NCBI GenBank assembly: GCA_038230395.1
Contig: JBBRNI010000006.1
Coordinates: 3,132 to 67,131 of the forward strand
Source: JBDSWU01 sp038230395
Lineage (GTDB): Bacteria; Patescibacteriota; Saccharimonadia; Saccharimonadales; UBA4665
Length of the DNA: 64,000 nucleotides
Reading direction: 5' to 3'
The stretch's first letter is position 1, and every line of letters begins with the position of its first letter. The notes under the pieces are model-generated. The model had not been told where the DNA came from. It saw only the letters and a program-made list of their open reading frames with translations, and searched no databases. A program made the position numbers and the translations under genes. Shown piece after piece: positions 9,215 to 16,621 of the stretch.

Positions 9215-10486
9215 ATGAACCCCAAGAAGTTAGTTCGCAAGGTCTTGCCTAAGCAGGGGATCAAGGCCGCAGAGGAGTCCTACCGTAGGGGTAGGGTGTA
9301 TGCCTTGCAGGCTCGTCACGGCTTTCCAGCCAAGGGACTACACGTGATTGCGGTGACCGGAACGAACGGCAAAACGACCACAGCCAATTACATAAATGCC
9401 ATGCTCAAGTCCGCGGGCAAGCGGACTGCGCTATTTAGCACGGCGGTTATTGAGCTGGATGGTGAATCCCGTTTGAACCTTACGCATCGAACAGTACCAC
9501 TCACATCTGAATTAATAAGCTTTTTCAAGCAGGCCAAAGCCGCCAGGGTTGATTACGTGGTTATGGAAGTCACTAGCCAAGCGCTGGATCAGCACAAAAT
9601 GCTGGGTATGCCGGTGGAGATTGCGGTTATGACCAATTTGACCCAAGATCATCTGGATTATCACAAAACAATGGAAAACTACGCCGCGGCTAAGGCCCGG
9701 CTGTTTACAAACTATCTAAGCCCCGAGCACGTGGTGCTTAATAGTGATGATGAATGGTTTGAATATTTTGCTAAACGTTCAGTCGGTGATATCACCACGT
9801 ACGGTCAAAAAGACGATAGTGACGCCCTAATAAGTACTATCCGGCTACAAGCGACCGGTTCCAACTGGTCGCTGGCCGATATGCATCTACAAACTCAGCT
9901 CCCAGGTACATTTAATATTTATAATGCTAGCGCCGCAGCCTGTGTTGGCGAACTAATTGGCCTGAGCTCCGATCAGATTGAGCAGGGGATTGCCGCGCTG
10001 CATGCTGTCCCTGGACGGATGGAAGTTATAGACACCGGTCAGAACTTTGGTGTGCTGGTGGATTATGCTCATACCCCTGACGCGCTCGACAATGTCTTAA
10101 CCGCCGCTAAAGAGATTACTTCGGGTAAGGGCAGAGTATTAGTAGTATTTGGTGCCACTGGTGACCGAGATAAAGCCAAGCGGCCTATTATGGGCGGTGT
10201 TGTGGCTGCGCATGCTGACCTGATCTATTTGACAGATGACGAGACCTACACTGAGGACCCTGATACTATCCGCGCTGAAGTTCGAGCTGGCATAGAACGA
10301 GCAAAGGGTAATTATATAGAGGTCGCGGACCGACGACAGGCAATCGCGGCAGCCTTCACGGCGGCAAGAGTAGGCGACGTCGTAGTACTGGCCGGTATGG
10401 GCCACCAGGACACTCGTAACATGGGTGGCAAGTCGATAGCTTGGGATGAACGCGACATTGCCCGCGAACTGCTTGCAAAGCGCTGA
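9215..10486 (+). CDS. murE: MurE-like UDP-N-acetylmuramyl-tripeptide synthase lacking N-terminal domain
   Basis: ATP-dependent amino acid ligase of the Mur family, expected to add the third residue to UDP-MurNAc-dipeptide in peptidoglycan synthesis. Motifs seen: GTNGKTTT near residue 50 (P-loop), TNLTQDHLDYH with the following AAKARLF (MurE type), DYAHTPDALDN, GATGDRDKAKRP, and GMGHQDTRN near the end. At 423 residues it is shorter than typical MurE because the N-terminal UDP-MurNAc binding domain is almost absent; the catalytic core starts about 40 residues in. The position that is DNPR in DAP-adding MurE reads DETY (around residue 340), so the added amino acid cannot be predicted by the usual rule. 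A TATCAT box at about 9200 lies close to the ATG. Confidence 0.88.
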   Translation: MNPKKLVRKVLPKQGIKAAEESYRRGRVYALQARHGFPAKGLHVIAVTGTNGKTTTANYINAMLKSAGKRTALFSTAVIELDGESRLNLTHRTVPLTSELISFFKQAKAARVDYVVMEVTSQALDQHKMLGMPVEIAVMTNLTQDHLDYHKTMENYAAAKARLFTNYLSPEHVVLNSDDEWFEYFAKRSVGDITTYGQKDDSDALISTIRLQATGSNWSLADMHLQTQLPGTFNIYNASAAACVGELIGLSSDQIEQGIAALHAVPGRMEVIDTGQNFGVLVDYAHTPDALDNVLTAAKEITSGKGRVLVVFGATGDRDKAKRPIMGGVVAAHADLIYLTDDETYTEDPDTIRAEVRAGIERAKGNYIEVADRRQAIAAAFTAARVGDVVVLAGMGHQDTRNMGGKSIAWDERDIARELLAKR

Positions 10487-10500
10487 TTCGGGCGTATAAT
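10473..10500 (+). promoter_or_regulatory. Promoter for the structured leader at 10.5 kb
   Basis: TTGCAA at 10473-10478 and TATAAT at 10495-10500, separated by 16 nt, overlap the end of the MurE-like gene. Transcription from about 10507 would give a leader of roughly 220 nt before the GTG at 10730. Prediction only. Confidence 0.5.
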
Positions 10501-10570
10501 TGTGAAATAATTTACAGTCAGTAATAATACATTGTGCTAGCACTTATATTGATACTTAGTAAATTATAAC

Positions 10571-10728
10571 TGTTTCCTTGAGTCAAAATGATTCGGAAAC
10601 ATGCACCTTAAGATTGTGAATAGAACTTGTAGAAGCAACGATCGCCCCAGTTAACTGAGACGTTTATTGCTTCTACAAGAGAGGCTCTGATGAGAAATCG
10701 TCAGCGACACGAAATCCTGGGGAGGATT
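10571..10728 (+). ncRNA. Candidate structured mRNA leader with three hairpins
   Basis: Three strong inverted repeats lie between the promoter and the GTG at 10730. Hairpin 1: TGTTTCC at 10571-10577 pairs with GGAAACA at 10595-10601, with an inner GAGTC/GATTC helix (one G-U) closing an AAAAT loop. Hairpin 2: a perfect 13-bp stem, CTTGTAGAAGCAA at 10626-10638 with its complement at 10667-10679, whose loop holds the palindrome CAGTTAACTG. Hairpin 3: AATCCT at 10713-10718 and AGGATT at 10723-10728 around a GGGG loop; it contains the GGAGG ribosome binding site. A palindrome GTGCTAGCAC at 10534-10543 lies just upstream. This looks like a translation-controlling leader; no known RNA family was recognised. 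Confidence 0.5.
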
Positions 10729-10729
10729 C

Positions 10730-11083
10730 GTGAGTGCAGTAACGGAAGTCCGTCCGACACCATTGCTGGTGGCAACACTGGCAAAGCGTCAGCAGGAGGT
10801 AGAACAGTGTTGGAAGCTCCATGACCCCGAAGCGACCAAAGAGATCAACAAGTGCTGGGAGCACTACAACGAACAACTCGAAAGGCTGTACAAGCAGGCC
10901 AACACTCCGTTCACTAACCCGATCCACAACCTCATCCACACCATCCACACGACTCGTCGTGACTACCTGCAAGGACGCTTCCGCAAGCCGCTCGCCCAGC
11001 GTCTCGACTACCTCAAGAAGCGAAAGGATCGCGTTCGTCGCAACTGGGCCCGGTCCTTCGTGCCAACTGGTTTAGAGGCGTAG
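10730..11083 (+). CDS. Hypothetical basic protein with GTG start and G/C-rich third positions
   Basis: A 117-residue protein of unknown function. The GTG at 10730 is chosen because GGAGG lies 4 nt upstream and the frame is open to 11083. The C-terminal half is strongly basic (residues about 78-108, with RRDYLQGRFRKPLAQRLDYL and KKRKDRVRRNW), compatible with nucleic acid binding; the N-terminal half is helical with two Trp residues. Third codon positions, especially in the second half, are nearly all G or C, unlike neighbouring genes, so it may be acquired or unusually selected for expression. It is flanked by the multi-hairpin leader upstream and a 10-bp GC-rich hairpin downstream. A second open frame (10821-11075) overlaps it but reads as low-complexity Ser/Thr and is rejected. 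Confidence 0.6.
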   Translation: MSAVTEVRPTPLLVATLAKRQQEVEQCWKLHDPEATKEINKCWEHYNEQLERLYKQANTPFTNPIHNLIHTIHTTRRDYLQGRFRKPLAQRLDYLKKRKDRVRRNWARSFVPTGLEA

Positions 11084-11091
11084 TTCTCGGA

Positions 11092-11129
11092 GTCCGGGTG
11101 GACATATGGCTTCTAGCCACCACCCGGAC
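11092..11129 (+). repeat. GC-rich inverted repeat after the basic-protein gene
   Basis: GTCCGGGTGG at 11092-11101 is perfectly complementary to CCACCCGGAC at 11120-11129, with an 18-nt loop. It starts 8 nt after the stop codon. There is no T run after the stem, so it is not a standard intrinsic terminator; it may stabilise the 3' end of the transcript. Confidence 0.6.
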
Positions 11130-11204
11130 CCCGGTCTACACCACTTCATCTCTCTCACCGCCACTCATCTATTCACAATCTTTCTTCCATCTAAGCAGTA
11201 TGTA

Positions 11205-11229
11205 ATAGGCCCTAGTAGGGTCTATTTTT
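11205..11229 (+). terminator. Intrinsic terminator before groES
   Basis: ATAGGCCCT at 11205-11213 pairs with AGGGTCTAT at 11217-11225 (one G-U pair) around a three-base loop, followed by a run of T ending at 11229. It would end transcription of the 10730 gene before the groESL promoter. Confidence 0.7.
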
Positions 11230-11238
11230 ATGGGAGTC

Positions 11239-11268
11239 TTGACAGGTAGGTAGTCAAACTATTATCAT
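11239..11268 (+). promoter_or_regulatory. groESL promoter
   Basis: TTGACA at 11239-11244 and TATCAT at 11263-11268, 18 nt apart. The predicted start of transcription falls just upstream of the CIRCE element, giving a leader of about 85 nt before groES. Confidence 0.65.
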
Positions 11269-11280
11269 AACTTCGGTCAA

Positions 11281-11307
11281 TTAGCACTCTCGTATCGTTA
11301 GTGCTAA
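11281..11307 (+). promoter_or_regulatory. CIRCE element (HrcA operator)
   Basis: TTAGCACTC, nine bases, then TAGTGCTAA: this matches the CIRCE consensus TTAGCACTC-N9-GAGTGCTAA with one mismatch in the right arm. It lies in the leader of groES, the classical location for heat-shock repression by HrcA. No hrcA gene is in the window. Confidence 0.93.
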
Positions 11308-11358
11308 TATGTGAGAACCTAAGCGTTACTTCAAGGATTATTTAAGGAGAAAATCATT

Positions 11359-11631
11359 ATGAGTGGAACACTACACCCTCTAGGCGACTACGTAGTTGCC
11401 CAGGCCGAAGAAGCCGAAACTAAAACCGCCAGCGGCCTGTACTTGCCAGAAAAGTCCGCGCAGAAGCCTAAAACCGCCAAAGTCGTGGCCGCTGGCCCCG
11501 ACGCCAAGCAAGTTAAAGTTGGCGATCGTATTGTCTACAAAACCTACAGCACTACCGATGTAAGAGTTGGTAAAGACGAATATATTTTAGTCAAACAAGA
11601 AGATATTTTAGCAACAGTCACCAACGGATAA
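11359..11631 (+). CDS. groES: Co-chaperonin GroES
   Basis: A 90-residue GroES/Cpn10 that caps the GroEL ring during ATP-driven folding. The family pattern is clear: HPLGDYVVAQ at the start, TASGLYLPE (mobile loop end), KTAKVVAAGP, VKVGDRIVYK and DEYILVKQEDILA at the end. The ATG has AAGGAGA eleven bases upstream. It is slightly shorter than typical GroES. groEL begins 20 nt downstream, and both are controlled by the CIRCE element at 11281-11307. Confidence 0.96.
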   Translation: MSGTLHPLGDYVVAQAEEAETKTASGLYLPEKSAQKPKTAKVVAAGPDAKQVKVGDRIVYKTYSTTDVRVGKDEYILVKQEDILATVTNG

Positions 11632-11651
11632 GACTACAAGGAGCATATATT

Positions 11652-13304
11652 ATGGCAAAGAAAGTATTTTATGATGATGACGCCCGCCGCCGCGTATTAG
11701 GCGGAGCCTAGATTTTGTATAACGCCGTCAAGACAACTATGGGGCCAAAAGGCCGCAACGTAATTATAAGTAAGAGCTATGGTCACCCAACGGTCACTCA
11801 TGATGGTGTTACTGTCGCAAAGGGTGTCGAGCTAGCTGATGTCGATGATGAAACACTCGGCTACAAAGTCGGCGCCGAGCTGATCAAGCAGGCCGCAACC
11901 AAGATGAATGATGTAGCTGGTGACGGAACCACCACTGTCACTGTGCTGACCTACCACATCCTTAATGAAGCTAATAAGCTTATTGCTGCTGGCCACAATC
12001 CAATGTTGCTTCGCAAAGGTCTAGAAGCCGCCTCTGCTGATGTTATTGGACAGCTTAGTGGCTTGGCCGAAGATATTCAAGGCAAGAAGAACCGCGTTGC
12101 CGAGGTGGCAACTATCTCGGCCGGTGACGCCGAAATTGGCGAGCTGATTGCTGATGTTATCGACAAAGTTGGTAAAGACGGTGTCGTGACAGTCGAAGAA
12201 GGGCAGGGACTGTTACTAGAAGCTGAAGTCGTCGAAGGCTTTACCTTTGATCGTGGCTTCGTTAGCCCGTACATGGTTACTGATACTGCTCGCATGGAGG
12301 CCGTCTACGACAAAGCGGCCGTTGTCATCACCGACAAAAAAGTCACTAGTATCCAAGAATTCTTACCGCTGCTCGAAAAAATCGCTCAGTCTGGTAAGAA
12401 AGACTTAGTGCTAATTGCCGAAGACGTTGAAGGTGAAGCGCTCGGCACGCTGATCCTAAACCGCCTAAAGGGCGTGTTTAACACCGTGGCCATCAAGGCA
12501 CCATCGTTTGGTGACCGCCGTAAGGATGTGCTCAATGATATTGCGATTTTGACCGGTGCGACGGTTATCACTGAAGATAGCGGTATGACATTCGAAAATG
12601 TTGAACTGGACGTTGTTGGTTCAGCTCGCCGAGTCATTGTGCGTAAAGATGAGACTACCATTATTGAAGGTGGCGGCACGGCGCCAGCAATCGAAGCTCG
12701 AGTTAAGCAGCTGATCGCTCAAGCGGATAGTGCTAACAGCGGCTACGAACGCGATAATCTGGAGAAACGCCGCGCCGCGCTCAGCGGTAAAGTTGCTGTC
12801 ATCAAAGTTGGTGGCGCCACCGAAACCGAAATTGAAGAGAAGAAGTTCCGGGTCGACGACGCCGTAGCTGCAGTCAAGGCTGCACTGACCGAAGGTATAG
12901 TGGCTGGTGGTGGTGTGACGCTCATTAATCTAATCTCGACGATTAACGTTAATCCAACTGATGATTTGACGGTTACTGCTGGCAAACAGTTACTGATGCG
13001 TGCTCTGGAGCAACCGTTCCGCATCTTACTGAGCAATGCTGGCCTTAACGCTGACGAATGGCTGCCCCAAGTTCGCGCGGGCAAGCCTGGTCATGGTGTG
13101 AATCTCAATGAGCCCGGCAAACTGGTCGACTTAAAAGCGGTTGGGGTTATTGACCCCGCCCGAGTTACCAAGGAAGCCCTGCAGAACTCTGTTTCTATCG
13201 CTGGCACGGCTATGACTATGGGCGCGCTAGTTGTCGATGTACCTAAAGAGGAAGGTGCTGCCGCTGGCAGCCCAGGTATGGGTGGCATGGGCGCCATGAT
13301 GTAG
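11652..13304 (+). CDS. groEL: Chaperonin GroEL, reading frame interrupted by TAG at codon 20
   Basis: The 60-kDa chaperonin. Read from the ATG at 11652 (AAGGAG upstream), the protein begins MAKKVFYDDDARRRVLGGA, meets TAG at 11709-11711, then continues in the same frame as ILYNAVKTTMGPKGRNV, exactly the next part of the conserved GroEL N-terminus. The remaining frame is open to 13304 with GDGTTTVTVL, the apical and intermediate domains, and the typical GGMGAMM tail. The TAG sits where relatives have Asp or Glu; GAG to TAG is one base change. TAG ends other genes here, so recoding is unlikely. Possible readings are a sequencing error, a population nonsense variant, or restart at TTG 11715, which has GGAG eight bases upstream. 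A protein lacking the first 21 residues would probably assemble poorly. Confidence 0.93.
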
Positions 13305-13325
13305 TCTGCGCAAGAAACCCTAGGC

Positions 13326-13360
13326 TTGACAAATATAATTTTGTACGTACAATGTACGTA
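13326..13360 (+). promoter_or_regulatory. mazEF promoter with overlapping palindromic operator; leaderless start
   Basis: TTGACA at 13326-13331 and TACAAT at 13348-13353 are 16 nt apart, and the mazE ATG is at 13360, where transcription should begin. TACGTACA at 13344-13351 and TGTACGTA at 13353-13360 form a perfect inverted repeat around one base, covering the -10 box and the start point. This placement fits autorepression by the antitoxin. Confidence 0.7.
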
Positions 13361-13674
13361 TGAATGCTATTAATACATCGCTAACAACATCTGGAAATAG
13401 CGTAGCCGTGCGGCTGCCAAAAGACCTACTACGTATAAGTGGCCTCGGTAAAGAGGTCACTTTGGAGGCTAAGAATGGCAAAATTATTATTAGTAAAGCC
13501 ATCAATGCTCGAGAAACCTGGGATCAGCAAATCCAAGACTTGGTCACTAAGCATGGTGATCCCACCCTGGAGTTTGGAGATATATACACGCCCGCGTCTG
13601 ACAGTTTTGAAGACTTAGCTTGGAACGGTCCATCATTTGAAGAGTGGAAGCAGAGTAATGACAGACTTTCCTAG
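13360..13674 (+). CDS. MazE-like antitoxin (AbrB/SpoVT fold)
   Basis: A 104-residue antitoxin expected to bind DNA through its N-terminal swapped-hairpin domain and neutralise the adjacent toxin with its C-terminus. Residues about 5-50 follow the MazE/AbrB pattern: TTSGNSVAVRLPKDLLR, then GLGKEVTLEAKNGKIIISK. The C-terminal half is acidic (DPTLEFGDIY, EDLAWNGPSFEEW), typical of a toxin-binding tail. The ATG lies 6 nt after a good -10 box, so the mRNA is probably leaderless. Its last 17 nt overlap the toxin gene, implying translational coupling. Confidence 0.85.
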   Translation: MNAINTSLTTSGNSVAVRLPKDLLRISGLGKEVTLEAKNGKIIISKAINARETWDQQIQDLVTKHGDPTLEFGDIYTPASDSFEDLAWNGPSFEEWKQSNDRLS

Positions 13675-13984
13675 GCAGGGATCGATCTACTGGTTTGATC
13701 CTGAGCCGGTAGAGGGGTCCGAACTACGAAAAATCCGACCTTGTATTGTGGTAACACCAGACGAGATGAATAAAAGCTTACGAACAGTGATAGTCGTGCC
13801 ACTGACTTCTACTGTCCAAGCTTGGCCCTTCCGATTAACTGTAAGCTTGCTTGGTCAACAATCGAGCGCGGCTTGTGATCAGTTACGAGCGGTTGATAAA
13901 GCCAGACTCAAAGCGCGTATTGGCAGCCTAAAAAACTCCGATAATCAGAGGCTTTTTAGCTTACTACAAACTATGTTATCGTAA
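13658..13984 (+). CDS. MazF/PemK-family endoribonuclease toxin
   Basis: A 108-residue PemK/MazF toxin, predicted to cut mRNA and slow growth when the antitoxin is lost. Family marks are the N-terminal QGSIYWFDPEPVEGSELRKI followed by RPCIVVTPD, VIVVPLTSTV and ACDQLRAVDKARL near the middle. The ATG at 13658 is preferred over an upstream in-frame TTG at 13637 because it gives the standard short N-terminus and has GGAAG upstream. It overlaps the antitoxin gene by 17 nt. The next gene (13989-14495) is convergent with a 4-nt gap. Confidence 0.87.
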   Translation: MTDFPRQGSIYWFDPEPVEGSELRKIRPCIVVTPDEMNKSLRTVIVVPLTSTVQAWPFRLTVSLLGQQSSAACDQLRAVDKARLKARIGSLKNSDNQRLFSLLQTMLS

Positions 13985-13988
13985 AATA

Positions 13989-14495
13989 CTATTCGGAGTG
14001 TTGTTGGGTAAAGTAGTTGATCTCATTGACAATGTCGAGCAAGGCTTGAGCGCGCGTCTTTTCGTCGGGGATCGACTGAGCTGCGGTATATGCGTCTTTG
14101 ACCAACTTTTGGTCATCACTGGCCTGGATCATCATCATAGTTGTGCGGAAGCGCTCTTCGGGGGATTGATCAAGGTGGCTGACAAGTGGCATTAGCTGGC
14201 TGAGGGCGCGCTGCTTAATGTCGGCTAAATCTGTAGGGATATCTTCGGGAGCAATGGGAGTACTGGTATCCCAAGCGGTACTTGGGGTGGCGCTGTCAGG
14301 CGCTGCAGCATCGGTAGTCGGTGCATCTGTGGGGGTTCCATCATCACCTAGCGGTGAGCCTGGGTGTTGCCAATTAGGGGCAGAAGCCGGTGTTACCACT
14401 GCAGGTGGTTGATCAGCTAGTACGCCATCAATTGATTTCTCAGGTATCGACGCCGTGTCTTTTTGATCAGTATCTTGTTGCTGTTGGCCAAACAT
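13989..14495 (-). CDS. Hypothetical protein: disordered N-terminus plus conserved helical domain
   Basis: A 168-residue protein. Residues 1-90 are rich in Pro, Thr, Ala, Asp and Gln and look disordered. Residues about 90-165 form a helical domain with LADIKQRALSQLMPLV, SPEERFRTTMMMIQ, LVKDAYTAAQSIPD and AQALLDIVNEINYF. This domain aligns by eye with the protein encoded at 8822-9166, so the two are likely paralogues. I associate this domain with CPR genomes but know no function. It is transcribed divergently from the sugar isomerase gene at 14580 and convergently with mazF. Confidence 0.75.
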   Translation of the reverse strand: MFGQQQQDTDQKDTASIPEKSIDGVLADQPPAVVTPASAPNWQHPGSPLGDDGTPTDAPTTDAAAPDSATPSTAWDTSTPIAPEDIPTDLADIKQRALSQLMPLVSHLDQSPEERFRTTMMMIQASDDQKLVKDAYTAAQSIPDEKTRAQALLDIVNEINYFTQQHSE

Positions 14496-14579
14496 TATCC
14501 CACCCCCTGAAGTACTTGTTATGCTTAGGTTATACTATATACACCATACCCGTAATCACACAAGAACTTTGGAGGAATT

Positions 14580-15605
14580 ATGCTTGATGACCTAAAAATG
14601 ATTCATGAACGTGACGCTCAGGATGCGCTTGGTATTGCGCAGAAGCAATGGCAGCAGTTGGGCCATGAATATGACGTTCAGATCACGCCAACACCGATCA
14701 CGCGCGTTGTGTTCGCTGGCATGGGCGGTTCGGCTCTAGCAGCGCTCGTTGGGCAGAGCTGGCCAAGCTTTGGCTTGCCATTCGAGATTTGTCGTAATTA
14801 TGATATTCCAAGTTACGTCGATGCCAACACATTAGTTTTTGCCTCAAGTTACTCCGGTAACACCGAAGAATCGATCAGTGCTTTGCACCAAGCTGAAGAA
14901 AAGGGGGCGCCGATTATTGTTATTGCCAGTGGCGGTAAATTGTCTGAGATCGCCGCCGAAAAGGGCTACCCATTTCTGCAGGTACCATCTGGTCTGCAGC
15001 CACGTCATGCCTTGCTATACATGCTCAAAGCCTTGCTTGTCGCCACCGATGCCTACGGTATTACCAACTCAAAAGCTGCTGAGCTCAGTGCCAAGGCTGA
15101 TTATTTGCAACAAGCAACTGCCGCCTGGGCGCCCACCGTGCCAACAGAACATAACTACGCCAAGCAGTTAGCTCAAGAAGTTATTGGCAAATCAGTTGTT
15201 ATATATGGTGGCCCCAAGATGGGACCAGCCGCCTACAAGTGGAAGATTAGCTTTAACGAGAACGCCAAGCAGATTGCCTGGACCAATCAATTTCCAGAGT
15301 TCAATCACAACGAATTTTTGGGTTGGACCAAGCAGCCAACCGACAAGCCTTACGCTGTCATCGATTTGCGTAGTAATTTAGAGCACCCTCGAGTTCAAAA
15401 ACGTTTTGAAGTATCTGAGCGATTACTATCGGGCATGCGCCCCAGCCCCTTGAGTGTGCAAGCACAGGGCAATGACTTACTGGAGCAGCTGCTCTGGATC
15501 ATCGCGCTTGGTGATTTTGTCAGCCTGTACACGGCTTTACTTAATGGACTCAACCCAACACCAGTCGATCTGATCGAAACTTTCAAAAAGAGCCTCGACG
15601 ACTAA
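14580..15605 (+). CDS. Bifunctional phosphoglucose/phosphomannose isomerase (SIS domains)
   Basis: A 341-residue protein with tandem SIS folds, expected to interconvert glucose-6-P or mannose-6-P with fructose-6-P. Motifs: FAGMGGSALAALVG near residues 45-58, SSYSGNTEESI near 90-100, PSGLQPRHALLY, and in the second half NENAKQIAWTNQFPEFNHNE with the conserved Glu and His, and a C-terminal PTPVDLIETFKK. The ATG is preceded by GGAGGAATT. A possible promoter, TTGTTA at 14516 and TATACA at 14538 (16-nt spacing), lies upstream. It could supply sugar phosphates for the trehalose enzyme at 36.2 kb and for surface glycans. Confidence 0.9.
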   Translation: MLDDLKMIHERDAQDALGIAQKQWQQLGHEYDVQITPTPITRVVFAGMGGSALAALVGQSWPSFGLPFEICRNYDIPSYVDANTLVFASSYSGNTEESISALHQAEEKGAPIIVIASGGKLSEIAAEKGYPFLQVPSGLQPRHALLYMLKALLVATDAYGITNSKAAELSAKADYLQQATAAWAPTVPTEHNYAKQLAQEVIGKSVVIYGGPKMGPAAYKWKISFNENAKQIAWTNQFPEFNHNEFLGWTKQPTDKPYAVIDLRSNLEHPRVQKRFEVSERLLSGMRPSPLSVQAQGNDLLEQLLWIIALGDFVSLYTALLNGLNPTPVDLIETFKKSLDD

Positions 15606-15670
15606 TTTGGGGACTAACTCGACGATTAGAAATACTCATTTCCTAAAAACCTTGTGCTTGCATCTGTTAT

Positions 15671-15859
15671 GTGTCACTGATACACTCACTCGAAATGAAG
15701 TTATTTTTGGTGCTTTTAATACTAGTCAGCAGCTACATCTACATGCTGTTGCACACAACTAATTTTGTATTGGGCCAAACCCAACGATTGGAGCAAACCT
15801 ATCAGTATGTTGCCAGTCATACTGAATACCATGACGAACAACTGACTACTGGTCGTTAA
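15671..15859 (+). CDS. Small single-pass membrane protein
   Basis: A 62-residue frame from GTG at 15671, or 54 residues from the in-frame ATG at 15695. It has one hydrophobic helix (KLFLVLLILVSSYIYMLLH) followed by a polar Gln/Thr/His-rich tail of about 30 residues. With a short N-terminus it would insert with the tail outside or inside; the sequence does not decide. It lies between the sugar isomerase and the DUF1361 gene. No family recognised. The single long hydrophobic helix and spacing make it likely real, but it could be spurious. Confidence 0.45.
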   Translation: MSLIHSLEMKLFLVLLILVSSYIYMLLHTTNFVLGQTQRLEQTYQYVASHTEYHDEQLTTGR

Positions 15860-15898
15860 AGCTCACTCCAGAGAAACTGGCAGGGGTATAATTAACCC

Positions 15899-16570
15899 AT
15901 GAAGCGCATTCGGTCTGCTCGCATTTATTTTTTGCTGGCCCTTAGTGGCTCGGGTTTCGTTAGCTTAGGCTTTTTTGGTTACGGCGCGCTCCAGAACCAT
16001 AGCTTGGAGTTTTCTTATTTAGTCTGGAATCTATTTTTGGCTTGGCTGCCATTAATATTCGCTCTGCGTCTGACGAGGGTGCTGAAGCATAAACTGTGGT
16101 CGAGCTGGGAGGCCTTAGGCTACAGCGTATTGTGGCTGATATTTTTACCAAATAGTTTTTACATGATTAGCGACTTTATACATCTGCAGGACGTTAGCCG
16201 GGTTAACCTGCTCTACGACGCGGTAATGTTCACGTCGTTTATATATAGTGGTGTAGTTGTTGGATTTACCAGTTTGTATCTAGTACATGTTCAGTTGCAC
16301 CGTCGGATGGCGCCGCGTAAGGCCAGTGTTTTGATGGCGGCCACGCTACTAGTCTGTAGTTTTGCTATTTATGTCGGCCGCGATCTGCGCTGGAATAGCT
16401 GGGATATTTTGACCAACCCTGGGGGTTTACTGTTTGATCTGTCCGATAGGCTGATGCATCCTTCTAGCTATCCAGCGATGTTCACGACAGTTATTAGCTT
16501 CTTGGTGTTACTTGCTAGCATGTATAACTTGGTCTGGCATGGCATACGGCTACTTAACAAATCTCAATAG
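15899..16570 (+). CDS. DUF1361 multi-pass membrane protein
   Basis: A 223-residue integral membrane protein with about six hydrophobic helices. It matches the DUF1361 pattern: YLVWNLFLAWLPLIFA near residues 40-55, LWLIFLPNSFYMISDFIHL near 78-96, LLYDAVMFTSFIYSGVVVGF, and GRDLRWNSWDI in the C-terminal half. Function of the family is unknown. The ATG is only 6 nt after TATAAT at 15887-15892, so its transcript is probably leaderless. It is followed 51 nt later by argS. Confidence 0.88.
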   Translation: MKRIRSARIYFLLALSGSGFVSLGFFGYGALQNHSLEFSYLVWNLFLAWLPLIFALRLTRVLKHKLWSSWEALGYSVLWLIFLPNSFYMISDFIHLQDVSRVNLLYDAVMFTSFIYSGVVVGFTSLYLVHVQLHRRMAPRKASVLMAATLLVCSFAIYVGRDLRWNSWDILTNPGGLLFDLSDRLMHPSSYPAMFTTVISFLVLLASMYNLVWHGIRLLNKSQ

Positions 16571-16621
16571 TGGGCGCCATGTCTCAGCTAATCTGATATA
16601 TTAGGGTTACATGAGACAGAT

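Noticed and set aside
10687..10714. CTGATGA followed by GAAA, resembling a hammerhead ribozyme core
   Set aside because: The bases between them do not form a proper stem II, and the flanks do not pair as stem I, so the match is by chance.
10821..11075. Second open frame overlapping the 10730-11083 gene
   Set aside because: It reads as low-complexity Ser/Thr/Arg, has no ribosome binding site, and results from the G/C-rich third positions of the other frame.
11652..11711. TAG recoded as an amino acid genome-wide
   Set aside because: TAG ends other genes in the window at sensible positions (for example groEL itself at 13304, truB, rnj), so general recoding does not fit.
12077..13297. Four minus-strand open frames inside groEL
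   Set aside because: Antisense frames of a conserved gene, rich in Ser, Thr and Pro, with no start signals.
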